Shown: positions 1-53,672 of the stretch, in pieces
Layout: every line of letters begins with the position of its first letter
Position numbering within the stretch: the stretch's first letter is position 1
DNA from: Stramonita haemastoma
Taxonomy: Eukaryota > Mollusca > Gastropoda > Neogastropoda > Muricidae
Length of the DNA stretch: 64,000 bases
NCBI GenBank assembly: GCA_030674155.1
Contig: CM060317.1
Coordinates: forward strand, 90,935,655 to 90,999,654
Reading direction: 5' to 3'
The notes under the pieces: model-generated
The model's input: the letters and a program-made list of their open reading frames with translations, nothing else
The model's database searches: none
Told to the model about the DNA's origin: nothing
Program-made: the position numbers and the translations under genes

Positions 1-266
1 TATTCTCTGATGACATCATCATGGATATTGACTGTTAGCATTTTCTGATGACATCATCATGGATATTGACTGTTAGCATTTTCTGATGACATCATGGATA
101 TTGACAGTTAGTATTTTCTGATGACATCATCATGGATATTGACTGTTAGTATTTTCTGATGACATCATCACGGATATTGACTGTTAGTATTTTCTGATGA
201 CATCATCATGGATATTGACTGTTAGCATTTTCTGATGACATCATCATGGATACTGACTGTTAGCAT
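1..266. repeat. 39-bp tandem repeat, ~7 units
   Basis: Units begin TTTTCTGATGACATCATCAT and end GACTGTTAGCAT; one unit lacks a CAT triplet. It lies in the SCAP intron following exon 16 and may continue left of the window. Confidence 0.95.
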
Positions 267-318
267 AGTCACGACTATTGATTAATTAATGAAACGACAA
301 TATATATATATATATATA

Positions 319-738
319 TGTGACGCTCCACCATGAAATGAGTCGCTTAGCACATAACCCACTTTTCCGCTAGAACCCATTAAAGGCAGGTGGGGGTCAA
401 GTTGGCAATTTTCAGATTTTGATTGATTATAAAACTATAGCCATTATTCTACCTTGTAATGATATATCAAGTCATAATTTTGTATCCTTTTGCTTTTAAA
501 CGTATTTTTAAAATGCCCAAGCCCTCGATCTGACCATTTATCATAATGCTAAACTTGTCCATTTCACGTTTTGTCATTTCCTGCAGTCTACCATTTCAAC
601 TTGTAATAATTTTTCATAAAATTGTCCGATTTTTAATCTGTTTTTTCTATTGTATAACCAATTTATTGCAGATTAATAAAATGTCAATAACTAAAAACTG
701 ACCTCTGGTGCAATGTAACTCCTTATGTGGTGGAGCGT

Positions 739-742
<4 letters not shown>
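319..742 (+). mobile_element. MITE copy 1 (~425 bp, TIR TGTGACGCTCCACCA)
   Basis: Ends are TGTGACGCTCCACC and, inverted, TGGTGGAGCGTCACA, flanked by TA within a TA microsatellite. The interior is AT-rich, non-coding and clearly homologous to the copies at 14390 and 15271. It lies in the SCAP intron after exon 16. Confidence 0.85.
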
Positions 743-818
<76 letters not shown>

Positions 819-940
819 GTGGTATCAAAAAATGTCAATTGAAAAGAACAAAAATGCAAGTCTTCTCTCCCTCCTCCCCTATAACTTTGATTTCAGAAAA
901 GAATTGGGAATAACATCAATCTATTTATGCCTATCAAAAG

Positions 941-1012
<72 letters not shown>
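743..1012. repeat. (TA)n and (CA)n microsatellites
   Basis: A TA tract abuts the right end of MITE copy 1 (743-815), and a CA tract runs from about 947 to 1012. Confidence 0.95.
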
Positions 1013-1013
<1 letters not shown>

Positions 1014-1095
1014 ATGTCAAAGCTATGACCATGTACTATAATAAACAAGAAAAAAAAAGTCTTTAAGTCTAAGAAACCAAAGAAATGCCCCTCAC

Positions 1096-40370
<39,275 letters not shown>

Positions 40371-40606
40371 GGTCACGTGATGTCTGAGCGTAATGAAGGA
40401 AGACACAGACAGCGATGGCGGTGAGATGTCAAAGGCTTGGTCAGCCTTGTCATGATTTTTCTACAATGCTGCCTGAGCTAGCTGCTGTCTGTGGTCCTCA
40501 CCCTCTCTGGCTCATGGCCTGAAACACGGGGGAAAAGAGGAACGTCACTGGAGCTGTGGAAAAAATACAATGCGCTGAGTCAGCACATGCAGACATAGAC
40601 TACATA

Positions 40607-40607
<1 letters not shown>

Positions 40608-40664
<57 letters not shown>

Positions 40665-40676
40665 ATATATATATAT
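40608..40676. repeat. (TA)n tract
   Basis: Lies 90 bp upstream of SCAP exon 2. Confidence 0.95.
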
Positions 40677-40819
40677 GAAAGACATTATGTGTAAAAAAAA
40701 AATAAAAAAAAAAAACCCAAAGGAACATGCACAGACATACATACATGCACTCTCTCTCTTTTGAACATTTTAAACTCATGTGCTTAAATATACTTCTTGA
40801 AAAGATACTATACTTGGGC

Positions 40820-42050
<1,231 letters not shown>

Positions 42051-42054
42051 TTGC

Positions 42055-42345
42055 TTACAATGCATAGGTAAAAGGTAAAAAGGTAAAGGTGTTCCATAAC
42101 CTAGGCGGTCACCTTGTCTCCTTACACAGATGATCAGTCACCTTGTCTCCTTACAGATGATCAGTCACCTTGTCTCCTTACAGATGATCAGTCACCTTGT
42201 CTCCTCAGTCACTTTGTCTCCTTACAGATGATCAGTCACCTTGTCTCCTCAGTCACTTTGTCTCCTTACAGATGATCAGTCACCTTGTCTCCTCAGTCAC
42301 TTTGTCTCCTTACAGATTATCAGTCACCTTGTCTCCTACTCCTCA
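42055..42345. repeat. SINE-3 tail piece and 27/~45-bp array
   Basis: AAGGTAAAGGTGTTCCATAA resembles the SINE-3 tail; units of ACAGATGATCAGTCACCTTG with TCTCCTTA follow. Confidence 0.75.
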
Positions 42346-42758
42346 TGATCTATTTTACAATAACTTCACAGAAGATTTTTTAAAAAAGAAAAAAAAAGAC
42401 TACCCAAATAAAAGGACCCTAATCCTATGTCTATGAGCTATTTCTTCCTGATATGTTCATCCATAACTGAATGCACTCTCAACACTTAAGTGTCAAGAGC
42501 AGGCAGCAGCTGTCACCGTGGTTTTAGGAAGTGTGTTCTATAATGATATATGATGTTTTCCCGTTGTTTCAGTCACATCACAAACTCTGAAACTGACTCT
42601 TGCTTTCAATTCCCAATCACTGATCAACACTTAAAAAAAAAAAAAAAGTACCACCACCAATAAAAAAAACAAAAATGAAAGGAAAATCAGCAAGATGTGT
42701 TTTCCTCCTGGAATTCTTTTTGTGAACTGCAGAGTTTACTGTTTAGAGCAGACTACAC

Positions 42759-42828
<70 letters not shown>

Positions 42829-42965
42829 CTCTTCATATTTTATATTTTTCATAATGTAATTGAATGTTCACTAACTGTAAGTCATTAAAAATAAGTCATT
42901 AAAATAGCTTCTTCTGGCAAGGGTGAACATGTCATTTGTGCTTACTAGCAGTCTTATAGTACACA

Positions 42966-43058
<93 letters not shown>

Positions 43059-43085
43059 ACACACGCACACATAACAGAGGGGAGG
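42346..43085. repeat. Intron sequence with (CA)n tracts
   Basis: CA tracts at 42758-42825 and 42960-43073; the rest is unique. Confidence 0.8.
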
Positions 43086-43467
43086 GGAGAGGGGACAGGA
43101 CAGGCTAGTGGTCAGAACATTGCGCTCGCAATTTGACAACCCGGGTTAGATTCCTGTTCAAGGGGATTTTTCCCTGGAGTTGTTACCATTAGTGCTGACT
43201 CCTCTCCCCAAAAGTCCTTCAGATGAGACTATAAACCGAGGCCCCGTGTGCGAATGCACGCAAGATGTTCTGCGCACATGTTAAATCCTGTTCTGCTTTT
43301 CATAAGTGTAGGCCATTGTGTGCTAGTGGGAACAGATGACAAGATTTACAAAACTGCATACACACAGGAACTGGATGAAAAAAAGCACACAAGTGCTTAT
43401 TCCATTATTCTTGATATAAATTATAAATAAATAAATAAACGCACACACACACACACACACACACACA
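43086..43467 (+). mobile_element. SINE-1, full-length copy
   Basis: A tRNA-like head (box A GGCTAGTGGTCAGAACATTG, box B GGGTTAGATTCC), a conserved body (TTTTCCCTGGAGTTGTTACC; AAAGTCCTTCAGATGAGACT; TTAAATCCTGTTCTGC) and a tail GAACTGGATGAAAAAAAGCA ending (AAAT)n then CA repeat. Confidence 0.87.
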
Positions 43468-44688
43468 AAGTAACGTGTGTAATGAAACACATTAAGCTTA
43501 AAGACACATGCTCACACTAACACTACAGAGGAACATTCTCTCTTTCTCACGCACATTGATTATGTGTAGATTATTTATCTGTCAACATGTATTATTTATA
43601 AATATTCAACATTTCCAAAATGAAAATCAGATGCCATCAATATTTTTGTAAATCAATTCAACAGTTTTTACTGGCATTTGTTCTGTTACACTCCTTTTCC
43701 AATTCCTTGTCCAGTCATTAATTTTTCAAAGAGAAATTGCCTCAATACTGATCCCATCAACATACTTAATAACTGTAATAAGGGGGATTTGAAAATTAAT
43801 TTTTTTTTATAAAGCTCCTCCATGCATGTAAAACAAACAAGAAAACAAATATAACGGAAAAAGTTCCTAGTTCTTCTGGACGGTTTGACTTTACAACATA
43901 GTAGGCAACATGTATCATTTCATCATTCTTTAGTTAGAACTTTTTGTCTTGATTTCGTTGTAGTTAGTCTAACACTTACTCAAGCATGTCATTGTTGGCA
44001 ATGTTGCTGATCCATCCCAGCTGTTGCACTCAACCCCCCCCCCCCCCCCCCCCGAAAAAAAAAAGAGAAAACAATGTACCAATATCATATTTACTTATTT
44101 GAAATATTCCATCCTAAGATATCACATAATGTCCTCCATTTTTCATTAGGATTTGGTCCTTGACACTATTCCACTGTGACACAAACCTGTGATATTTTTG
44201 GCGATGGTGACATTGGTTATCATTTGTTACACAAGTAAAACCCTGTTGTTGTTGTTGTTTTTTAAAATGGTGTTTAACAATGGTGTTTATAAATAGTTCT
44301 ACATTACACATTATTTGGTCTTTGGGATACATTCCGCAGATAAAATACAAAATATTTTTCTAGAGCTCTAAAACACTCCCACACCATTTCCGTAATCTGA
44401 TCACAAAATATGATCATAACATTTCATTAATACCTTCGGTGGATTTTTGATGGGACACTGGGAAGAAAGTAGTCTTACAATCATTTTAGTAGTCTAAAAT
44501 CATGAAAGTAGTCTTACAAATTTACAGAAAATATCTAATATCTTTCACTAATCATGAAAGTAGTCTTACAAATTTACAGAAAATATCCAACAGAAAAAAC
44601 AATAATTTGACAAAATGAACATTTAGTAATTAAACCTCTTGATTTTTTTTTTTAAATAGAATTTTACAAATTACATTCAACAAAATCA

Positions 44689-44690
<2 letters not shown>
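43468..44690. other. Intron sequence, nothing recognised
   Basis: AT-rich unique DNA with a C-run at 44033-44053 and a small duplication (ATCATGAAAGTAGTCTTACA near 44500 and 44550). Confidence 0.5.
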
Positions 44691-44692
<2 letters not shown>

Positions 44693-44771
<79 letters not shown>

Positions 44772-44790
44772 GTGTGTGTGTGTGAGTCAC
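44693..44790. repeat. (TG)n tract
   Basis: About 95 bp. Confidence 0.97.
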
Positions 44791-45214
44791 TGTCTGTCTG
44801 TCTGTGTCTGTCTCTCTTTCTGTAAACATGGAAAATTATGAAAGTTTAACTGTTGTGGCAAAAGTTTTCAAATCCAAGAAACAACACTCACAGACTCACC
44901 ATCATAAACAAGCAAGAATCCACAAGGAAAAAAAAAGTTCACAAATAAGATTTCTCATTTATTTTCTTCAGTAATTTGTGAATGACCTCTCTCTCTCTCT
45001 TTTTTTTTTTTTTTTTTTTTTTAATCTCCTGTTCATAAGCTTTTAACACTTGCCAACACCTTTGTAGGATTCTCAGGTTCAATGTGACATTTTTTTAAAA
45101 AGTTTCATTGAAAAAAGAAGACTTCACTAAAATATAAATTATAATGTTATTGAACTGTAAATTCAGTTCTAATTTTCACCAAACTTGTAAATGACCTACT
45201 TCAAATCCAAAACT

Positions 45215-45570
45215 GGGGGCAGGGCAGGGCAGTCTAGTGATTGGAGCACTGAGGAAGGGCTGTGATGGCCTGGGATTGAGCCAGGTTTCTACTTCTAGCC
45301 ACCACCGAGACACCCGTTAAGGGTTTTTCCCCTGGAATAGCATTACAATTCACAACTCAAAGATTTATTATCTCACAAACAGAGAAATTCATTAGTACTG
45401 ACTCTAGTCTATGCCCCCAAAGTCCTTCAGATCAGACTTATTTGAAGTCTTGTGTGCAAATGCATGCAAAAATTTGGTGCACACATTAAAACTCAGTCTG
45501 CCTTTGGAAGAGTTTCATTCCTGATTAGTAAGAATGGTTGATCAAAAAAAAAAAAAAAAAAAAAAAGTTG
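45215..45570 (+). mobile_element. Degraded SINE-1 with a LINE 3' end piece inside
   Basis: Box A-like CAGTCTAGTGATTGGAGCAC, then GGTTTTTCCCCTGGAATAG, interrupted by AAGATTTATTATCTCACAAA (a LINE end like that at 4570), then AAAGTCCTTCAGATCAGACT, ending in a poly(A) run. Confidence 0.65.
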
Positions 45571-46840
45571 CATGAGCAATAGTGTCATGTTTCTAAGACA
45601 TGTATCATATTCCTACACTACAGTTGGAATGTGGTTACCTTAAAAAATAAAAAAAAAAGTTAATCACAATGCTGCAATAATCATTCTATAATGGTAGAAT
45701 AATGGTCACATAATTACAATTTTCTCACCATTGATGAGCATCAGAGCTCTAGCCAAGGAACAGAAAAAATATATAATGTACAATATATATATCATCCCAA
45801 ACTGGCACACACAGCACTTTTGAACGAAAGTCTTTCTCTGTCTCTCCTTATTCTTGTCTTTTTTTAAATCCCACTTGGCATACTTTGGCATTGACCTAGC
45901 AAGATGATGGCATCATATCATCAAAAGATAGCAAAGGTACACTGTGTGTGTATTGTCAAAAGATAGTACAATGATAATAGTGTAATACACTTCAGTCATT
46001 TATTTAACCTCAGGTCAAAACACTGGTTTTCCTATCACTAAACTATGTCTTTGTGGAATCATCAGGTCAAGGCTGCACTGCTGGAGTAGAACTGGAAAGG
46101 TCAAAACACAGTCACTGTACTCACTACTATTCATAACACCAAGGATAAGCCTATTAACCTGCTTATGTGGACACAAGTATCTTTTTGTCCCCGTAGATGT
46201 TAACTTGCATTAATTATGACCCTTTATAAAATTAAATGCATTTTTCTCCCATGGATAGAGAGATGGATACTGCCTAAATGATAACACTTTACATCTTTAG
46301 ACAGTCTTCTGCATGAGATTTTTTTTTTTAACCCAGCAAAACAAAAACTCAGTTCACATGATACCTTGTGTCAAGCTGTGTCAGTCTCATTTCATGACAG
46401 GTAGAAACTGTATCGTGTATATACTTAAATTTATCTTTTTAAGAATTATAAATAAACTGATCAAATACTTCCCTAGTTGACATCAGTAACTTGATATTGA
46501 TCAATCAATACATTTCATTCTCCTTATTGTGTTCATTTGTCAAATTTATCCTGTCTGGATACATGATGATGTATTTGACTTTGATTCCCTTTATAAGTTT
46601 ATGAAACGAGGAATCAGTTTACTGTCTCAAAAGTGTTCAAAGCATCCAGAGGCCAGGCCTTCACACCTAGTCTAATGTTATGGATGGGGAAAACTATAGA
46701 TTCTGATCAAGATTAAAAATGAAAAGTTCCGAGACTTCTTGTTTTCTAGATCATTAAATGATAAATCTATGTGGACATTACTCCTACTCCAGGATCATTT
46801 GACCACCACCGCTACCAACACACACACACTCTAACACAGT
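45571..46840. other. Intron sequence, mostly unrecognised
   Basis: A SINE-2 fragment at 45710-45770 (GAGCTCTAGCCAAGGAACAG); otherwise unique AT-rich DNA. Confidence 0.5.
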
Positions 46841-46843
46841 GGT

Positions 46844-46906
<63 letters not shown>

Positions 46907-47342
46907 TACACACACACACACAGAATAAAACTATTTAAGTGAGAATTATATAAAATATAGTATTAGACAAAGCAACACACACTAAGCCACTAGTATTAGT
47001 AAGCAAAACAATCACTGAATCAGGGACACAGATACTGAGAATGAGATAGAACTTATAAATATATATATATATATGTATACGTGTATTGTAATTTGCATGT
47101 ATTAGCTTCTCACCTATCATGTGAGTGAAGACATGTATTGTATCGATCATGTATTCATGACTATTAGTATTACTTACAGAATGAAGTTTGTGTACCCCCT
47201 TCCTTTTCTTTTCTTTGCTGTAGCTTTTTTGTGATTGTTATACTATAGAACCCGAGGGCTAGGTGTTTAAAAAAAAAATTAAGCAAATTTCATGCTTATT
47301 CTATCACCCTCCAAAAATAAATTCAATAAAATCAATTCAAGT

Positions 47343-47406
<64 letters not shown>
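46841..47406. repeat. (CA)n, (TA)n and (TC)n tracts in intron
   Basis: CA tract 46848-46922, short TA tract near 47057, TC tract 47346-47406 running into the SINE-1 copy. Confidence 0.85.
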
Positions 47407-47409
<3 letters not shown>

Positions 47410-47640
47410 GAGTTCGCCACACACATACACACACACACAGAACATCTTGCACACACGTTAAATCCTGTTCCTCTTTTCGTAAGAGTAGGCCATTGTGTAC
47501 CGGTGGGAAAAGATGACAAGATATATAATATACAAAACTGCATACACGGGGACTGGATGTAAAACAGCAATGAGTGCTTATTCCATTATCGTTGATATAA
47601 AAGAATAAAAGTATGAATAAAAATAAACACACACACACAA
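47407..47640 (+). mobile_element. SINE-1, 3' half
   Basis: GAACATCTTGCACACACG, AAGAGTAGGCCATTGTGT and the tail GGGGACTGGATGTAAAACAG, then a CA tract. Confidence 0.82.
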
Positions 47641-47651
47641 TCACACACACA

Positions 47652-48015
47652 CTGGGAGGGTATAGCCTAGTGGTCAGAACACTATGCTGGCAATTTGACG
47701 ATCTGAATTCGATTCCGGTTGGAGGGGATTTTTCCCCTGGAGTTAACATCAGTGCTGACTCCTCTCTCCCCAAAAGTCCTTCAGATAAGACTGTAAACCG
47801 AGGTCCCGTGCGCGAACGCACGCAGAACATCTTGCACATGTGTTAAATCCTGTTCTGCTTTTTGCAAGAGTAGGCCATTGTGTGCCGGTGGGAACAGATG
47901 ACAATATTTACACAACTGCAAACACACGGGGACTGGATCAGTGGATGGAAAAAAGCACATGAGTGCCCATTATCCTCTATATAAAAGAATAAAAAATTTT
48001 AAAAATAAAATAAAA
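47652..48015 (+). mobile_element. SINE-1, full-length copy
   Basis: Head GGGAGGGTATAGCCTAGTGG with box B GAATTCGATTCC, full body and 3' tail ending AAAAGAATAAAAAATTTTAA. It lies in tandem behind the partial copy at 47407. Confidence 0.87.
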
Positions 48016-48035
48016 CACAATACTAAGATATTTAT

Positions 48036-48297
<262 letters not shown>

Positions 48298-48389
48298 TTG
48301 ATCAGATCAAATGCCGTAACTCTCATGAATATATATATAGAAATGTTGTATCTGATCTCTTATTTATAGATTCAAGCTAAATGCTTTTA

Positions 48390-48828
48390 GATCAAAATTG
48401 TCAAAAAAAGCAACATGTATCTGTGGGGAAAATATAACAAAAAGTCACATTCTTTTAGAATGCAGAGATTTGAAAAACTTTTTGCCTGTTTTCACATACG
48501 TTAGCATAGAGCAAATTCTAAAAGACATTTCGCTAATGAAAGAAATTGTATTGTCATTAAGTCATAGTCCTATTATCAGGTATTTATAGTTTAATGGGGT
48601 TTTTTTGTTTTTTTTAACTAGTTATATGAATTGCAAAGTTAGTGTTTAAGATGTTATTTCTTTTTTTTATTATTCTTGTTCTATGGTTTTAATTTTTGGT
48701 TCTTATAGTTGTTGGTTTTTTTTGTGTTGCTTTATTTTGTTTTTTGCTGTTGTTTTGATTTTGTTTTTCTTTTGTTGATGGAAAAAAGCAAATTGATGCT
48801 TACTCAATGTACCATCTGGAAATAAAAA

Positions 48829-48886
<58 letters not shown>

Positions 48887-48890
48887 GCAG
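48390..48890 (+). mobile_element. LINE-D 3' terminal fragment with (GATT)n tail
   Basis: Reads ATCICGENITKSHILLECRD (zinc-knuckle-like C-terminus following an RNase H domain in some LINEs), then a T-rich 3' UTR and the terminus GTACCATCTGGAAATAAAAA with ~13 GATT units. Confidence 0.7.
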
Positions 48891-49483
48891 AAATTTAGCT
48901 ATGTGCTCATCCCAACCCCCCCCCCCCCTCCCCCTCCCACCCCCTCCATATACACACTCACTCACTATACACTTTCCCGTCTGATATCACTATTTAGTGG
49001 AAGGACGTTAAACTGAAGAACAAACTAACACAAACACAGAGAATAGGACTAGGAGGGAGGGAGAGGTGAGGGAGGGAGGGAGAGCGAGCGAGAGAAAAAC
49101 TTCAAAAAGACTAGAGTCTCAGTCTCTCACACAAAGTGTATTCACAGATAAATTATAATTTATAGTAACTTATTAATTCATCCAAGTATTTCACTATTTG
49201 ACTCTTGAGACGCAAGAAAAGGATTGCTAACATTTTGGATCTGATATCATGTATACTATAGAAAGAAATATCTAGATCTATTCTATACACACCCTCAATG
49301 TTTTTTGTTGTTTTCTTTTTTTCATGGTTTAGAAGTAGGCCTTAAATGATATCACTCATTCTGTGGTGTGGTGTGGTGTGGTGTGGTGTGGGTGAGGTGT
49401 GGGGGTGGTGTGGTGTGGTGTGGTGAGTGTGTGTGTGTGTGACTCACTGTGTGTGACTCTGTGTGTGTGTGCATCATTCTGTG

Positions 49484-49545
<62 letters not shown>

Positions 49546-49604
49546 AGGGGGGGGGTCACTATGTGTGTGTCTTTATTATCATTATCAAATTTGTTTTATT
49601 CTTT
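48891..49604. repeat. Unique sequence with (GTGGT)n and (TG)n
   Basis: A GTGTGGTGTGG array at 49360-49420 and a TG tract at 49485-49545; a G8 run follows. Confidence 0.8.
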
Positions 49605-49669
49605 TATTTCAAGGATAATGGAATAAGCACTCATGAGCTTTTTACATCCAGTCCCTGTATATACATGTT
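49605..49669 (-). mobile_element. SINE-1 3' tail, minus strand
   Basis: AAGGATAATGGAATAAGCAC and TTTACATCCAGTCCCTGT. Confidence 0.7.
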
Positions 49670-50638
49670 ATTAACCGTCATCAGATCAACCATCACTTTT
49701 ATGCAGACGACTCTCAGATTCTAAGCAGTGATACACCTGAAAATCTGCCTTCTCTCTTGACAAATATGTCCAACTGCCTTCAAGATATCCAAAACTGGAT
49801 GATACAGAACAAATTACAATTAAACGCAGATAAAACCGAATCCATGCTTGTAGGGACCAAACACAAACTGTCTTTTATCACAACAACTTCAATAGAACTC
49901 GGCAATACGTCAGTCCCTCTATCCAGTGCTGTAAAGTATCTAGGAGTCGTTATTGACAACACACTCTCCATGCAAAAATTCATCACCCAGACCTGTCAGT
50001 CATGCTACTATCAACTACGGCGTATTAGTGCAATTCGAAAGTACCTGTCCACTGATGCAACATCCAAACTAGTCACTTTTCTTATTCTTTCACGTCTGGA
50101 CTATTGCAATTCTCTTTTGGCTGGTCTGCCAGCATCATCTATCCACTCCCTCCAATGTATACAAAACTCTGCAGCTCAACTGGTCCTCAGAAAGAAAAAA
50201 TCTGAGCACATTACTCCTCTCTTGCAATCTCTCCACTGGCTGCCTGTGCCACAGAGAGTAAACTATAAGATCAGTACTCTCTGTTATAAATGTCTCCACA
50301 AAACAGCACCCTCTTACCTCTGTGAATGTCTTCACGTGTACACACCTTCTCGTTCCCTCCGCTCGGCTGCAGATACCTTATCCTTAAAGATACCTAGATT
50401 CAACCTATCTACCGTTGGCCGCCGCTCTTTCTCTATTTCAGTATTTGTGGTCCATCAATCTGGAATGACCTCCCTCTCTCCCTTCAGCAAAAGCCTACAT
50501 ATGACACTTTTAAATCCAACCTCAAGACACACTTGTTTCAAACCTAAGATTTTTGCCTTCTGTTTTCATTTCTTATTTGTCCCTGCCTTCAACATTTGAA
50601 ATTCCCTTCGCCCTGCCTAAATGTATAGCCTCTATAAG

Positions 50639-50669
<31 letters not shown>

Positions 50670-50805
50670 ACGTGCTTTCGAATTTGCTAGAATTATTCAT
50701 TGTCAGTGATTGCTTGTTTGTTGTGAGGGTCGAGTGCAAGCGCTTTGATTTGTTTTTACAAGATATAGCGCTATATAAATTCCATGTATTATTATTATTA
50801 TTATA
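49670..50805 (+). mobile_element. LINE-A 3' portion with reverse transcriptase
   Basis: Starts within the catalytic HADDSQIL (the xxDD motif), continues LNADKTESMLVGTKH, YLGVVIDNTLSM, SRLDYCNSLLAGLP and STVGRRSFSISVFVV, and ends with the 3' terminus GCGCTATATAAATTCCATGT and (ATT)n. It is a 5'-truncated non-LTR retrotransposon of the CR1/L2-like type, with one long open frame (~280 codons from 49757). Confidence 0.88.
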
Positions 50806-50960
50806 TATGTATGCAGTTTCGTAAACTTTGTCATCCATTCCCACTGGCACACAACAGCCTACTCTTCCAAAAACTGAAAAAGCAGAACTGGTTTTGATAT
50901 GAGCACAAGATGTTCTGTGAGCATTCGCACATGGGACCTCAGTTTATAAAAATATATATA
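50806..50960 (-). mobile_element. SINE-1 fragment, minus strand
   Basis: TTTCGTAAACTTTGTCATCC, then CACTGGCACACAACAGCCTA, then ACATGGGACCTCAGTTTATA. Confidence 0.75.
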
Positions 50961-50989
50961 CTAATTACACTTATAGTCTCATCAGAATT

Positions 50990-51016
50990 GTGAGGTGTTT
51001 GTGTGTCACTGTGTGT

Positions 51017-51087
<71 letters not shown>

Positions 51088-51092
51088 TTCGT

Positions 51093-51124
<32 letters not shown>

Positions 51125-51171
51125 CAGTCACTGTGTCAGCGTGTGTGTGAGTGTGTGTGTGTGTGTTGCTC

Positions 51172-51233
<62 letters not shown>

Positions 51234-51350
51234 GTATGTGTGTGTGAGAGTTGGTGAGTGAGTGAGTGAGTGAGTGAGTGAGTGAGTGAGTGTGTGTGTG
51301 TGTGTCTGTGTCTGTGTGTGTGTGTGTGTGTGTGAGTGAGAGAGAGAGAG
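50990..51350. repeat. (TG)n with (GTGA)n
   Basis: Over 300 bp of TG-based repeat with a GTGA block at 51250-51290. Confidence 0.97.
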
Positions 51351-51564
51351 AGTTTCAAGTCATCTGATTCCTGGTAACAGTAACTGAGTAGCTTAAGAGA
51401 GGCATGCTGACACTGAAGCAGACGAATAACATACTGCTTCATCAGTGATACTGACTCCATCTTCATCTGCTGCCCACCGCCAGTAACTGTCAACTTCGTC
51501 ACACAATGATACTCTATTCATACATGTCTATGTTTCAAATGTTACACTCACCTCGATCGGCCCT

Positions 51565-51831
51565 AGTGAACATCACGAATTTATCAATGATCAATCTTCC
51601 TCCATCTCTTACCTGTCCCTGCCTTCAACATCCACCTGCCAAAGTGCATAACGTTTGTGGGTGTGTGTGCGTGCGCGCGCGTGCTGCGTGCGTGCGTGCG
51701 TGCGTGCGTGTGTGTGTGTGTGTACATTCGAATTTGTCAAAACTGTAAATAGTTGCTGATTGTTCGTCGTGTAGGTTGAATGAAAGCGCTTTGATTTGTT
51801 ATTGCAAGATATAGCGCTATACAAATTCCAT

Positions 51832-51880
<49 letters not shown>
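51565..51880 (+). mobile_element. LINE-A 3' end with (ATT)n tail
   Basis: CTGTCCCTGCCTTCAACATC, a GC-rich CGTG repeat, then AGCGCTATACAAATTCCATG and ~15 ATT units. Confidence 0.8.
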
Positions 51881-51883
<3 letters not shown>

Positions 51884-52048
51884 ATTCTCAAGTCACTGAC
51901 ACTAGCCTAGTAGTTCTCACTGTTACCGATTTCAACTTGGGGCCTAGTCTACCTCAGTAGGGTCCGAAACACATGCCGACACCAAACACAAACATTGAAA
52001 CACCGCTCCTTCGCAAAGCAGACTGCACTAAAATGATAAAATATTTAC

Positions 52049-52150
52049 CTTTCAAGACGTGTCGTTCTCAGTGAGTAGGGTTTGTAGTCGGCATATTCGC
52101 GCAAATAGTAGGCGGGTAAATTAAGATTTTGACTCACACAATCTAACTAT
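52049..52150 (-). other. Scap: Candidate SCAP exon 1 (non-coding 5' UTR)
   Basis: SCAP exon 2 has a proper acceptor before its 5' leader, so a non-coding first exon must exist upstream. A good donor GAAAG|GTAAAT lies at 52049, in unique, non-repetitive sequence 3' of promoter-like motifs. The start is set about 25-30 bp below the TATA-like element. This would make intron 1 about 11.5 kb. It is inferred only; another donor further away is possible. Confidence 0.35.
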
Positions 52151-52173
52151 CTTAGCGTATGGCATGACCGGAA

Positions 52174-52230
52174 CTGTTTATAGTTGTTAGCACCTTCGCA
52201 GAAATTTACTATCTTCAATTTCATTGGCTC
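52174..52230 (-). promoter_or_regulatory. Candidate SCAP promoter: CCAAT box and TATA-like element
   Basis: On the minus strand, GAGCCAATGAA (CCAAT at 52227-52223) lies about 40 bp before CTATAAACAG (TATAAA at 52182-52177), upstream of the candidate exon 1. The surrounding ~250 bp is one of the few repeat-free stretches on this side of the gene. I see no clear sterol regulatory element. Confidence 0.35.
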
Positions 52231-52609
52231 ACGAAGGAATAGAACACAATAGCCTAGAATACAATACAATAGCCTACCATACCATACAACACACAAGGAC
52301 TTTCTTATCTCAAAACTGAGAATAACATGTATGTTACGAGCAAAGGATTAAAACTTAAAGACTAAATGGCAACTATGACACACGCTGGGGAGGGGGGGGG
52401 GGGGTAATTTTTTTTTCCTTTTTCATGACGTGAGAGTTGGTGGGGAATTTTTGTTTGATAAAATAATTCTTTTTATTTTGGATTATCTTTTTCTTTCTTG
52501 TGTGTGTGTGTGTAGGGGGGGGGGGGGGTCATTTTCCTTTTGTGTGTTTAGAGCTGTATGGTTGAAGCAAGGTATGGGTGTGGATGTGAATGTTTGATGA
52601 AAATAAAAT

Positions 52610-52611
<2 letters not shown>
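52231..52611. other. Upstream flank, low-complexity
   Basis: A short imperfect AATACAAT/ATAGCCTA repeat near 52245-52290 and two G-runs (52390-52404, 52515-52528); no gene. Confidence 0.6.

Positions 52612-52688
<77 letters not shown>
52612..52688. repeat. (TC)n tract
   Basis: About 77 bp, abutting the LINE-B coding region. Confidence 0.97.
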
Positions 52689-52690
<2 letters not shown>

Positions 52691-53601
52691 TTGCAGATGA
52701 CACAACCATACATACGAGCCATAATGACATTGACTATCTCACAACCTTATTACAAAAAAGCACTGACGACCTTGTCAAATGGACTGAACTGAACCATATG
52801 TCTATCCATCCCCAAAAAACAAAATGCATGCTTATCACTACCAGACAAAAGCGACAAAATTTACCACATAAACTATTTCCAATTCACATAAAAAAGGAAG
52901 CAATCGAACAGACCTCTCACCACAAAGTTCTAGGAGTGACAATTGATGAAAATCTCAGCTGGTTCTACCACATATCTCACCTATGCAAATACTTGTCCAA
53001 AAAAGTCTACCAGTTGATTAAAATTAAACACTTTCTCGATTTCCATTCAAGGAAACTGTTTTTTCAAGCTTATATACAATCCTCAATAGACAATGCTGCA
53101 ACCCTGTGGGACTCTGCCAGTGCAAATATCATGAAACCATTACTAAGTCTGTATAAACGTGGTCTCAAACTGGTCCTTCTGAAGAAAACAACCTTGCTAG
53201 AAGGGGATTATACTCAGTTAAATATCCTTCCCCTACACCAAAGACTAAAATATAACAAAGGCATCATGATGTTAAAGATACTGACAGGAAATGTCCCCAC
53301 ATCCTTAAAAGACAAATTCCCAATGAATCATTCCAGAAATACCGTAAAGCCAAGTGTCCCAATCCCAAGAATAGAATTGTTCAAAACTAGTTTACTATAC
53401 TCAGGCCCTACGCTATGAAACTCCCTCCCTGACTCAATTAAACAGTATCAATCATCAACAACCTTCAAAAATCACCTTCTAATCTACTTGATGAATCAAA
53501 AATAACAAACCACACTTCCCCCCTCTCCAACTATCTGCCCTCTCCCTCCTCACTTCTCTCTGATTATGATGATCTTATGACTATGATCATAAGACTAAGT
53601 G

Positions 53602-53672
<71 letters not shown>

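Noticed and set aside
727..1014. Open frames made of IY, TH or CV repeats here and at many other sites
   Set aside because: They are translations of TA, CA/TG or TC/GA microsatellites.
40371..40406. An earlier start for SCAP exon 2 at 40406
   Set aside because: That codon is GTG; the ATG at 40370 has a strong context and fits the family's N-terminus.
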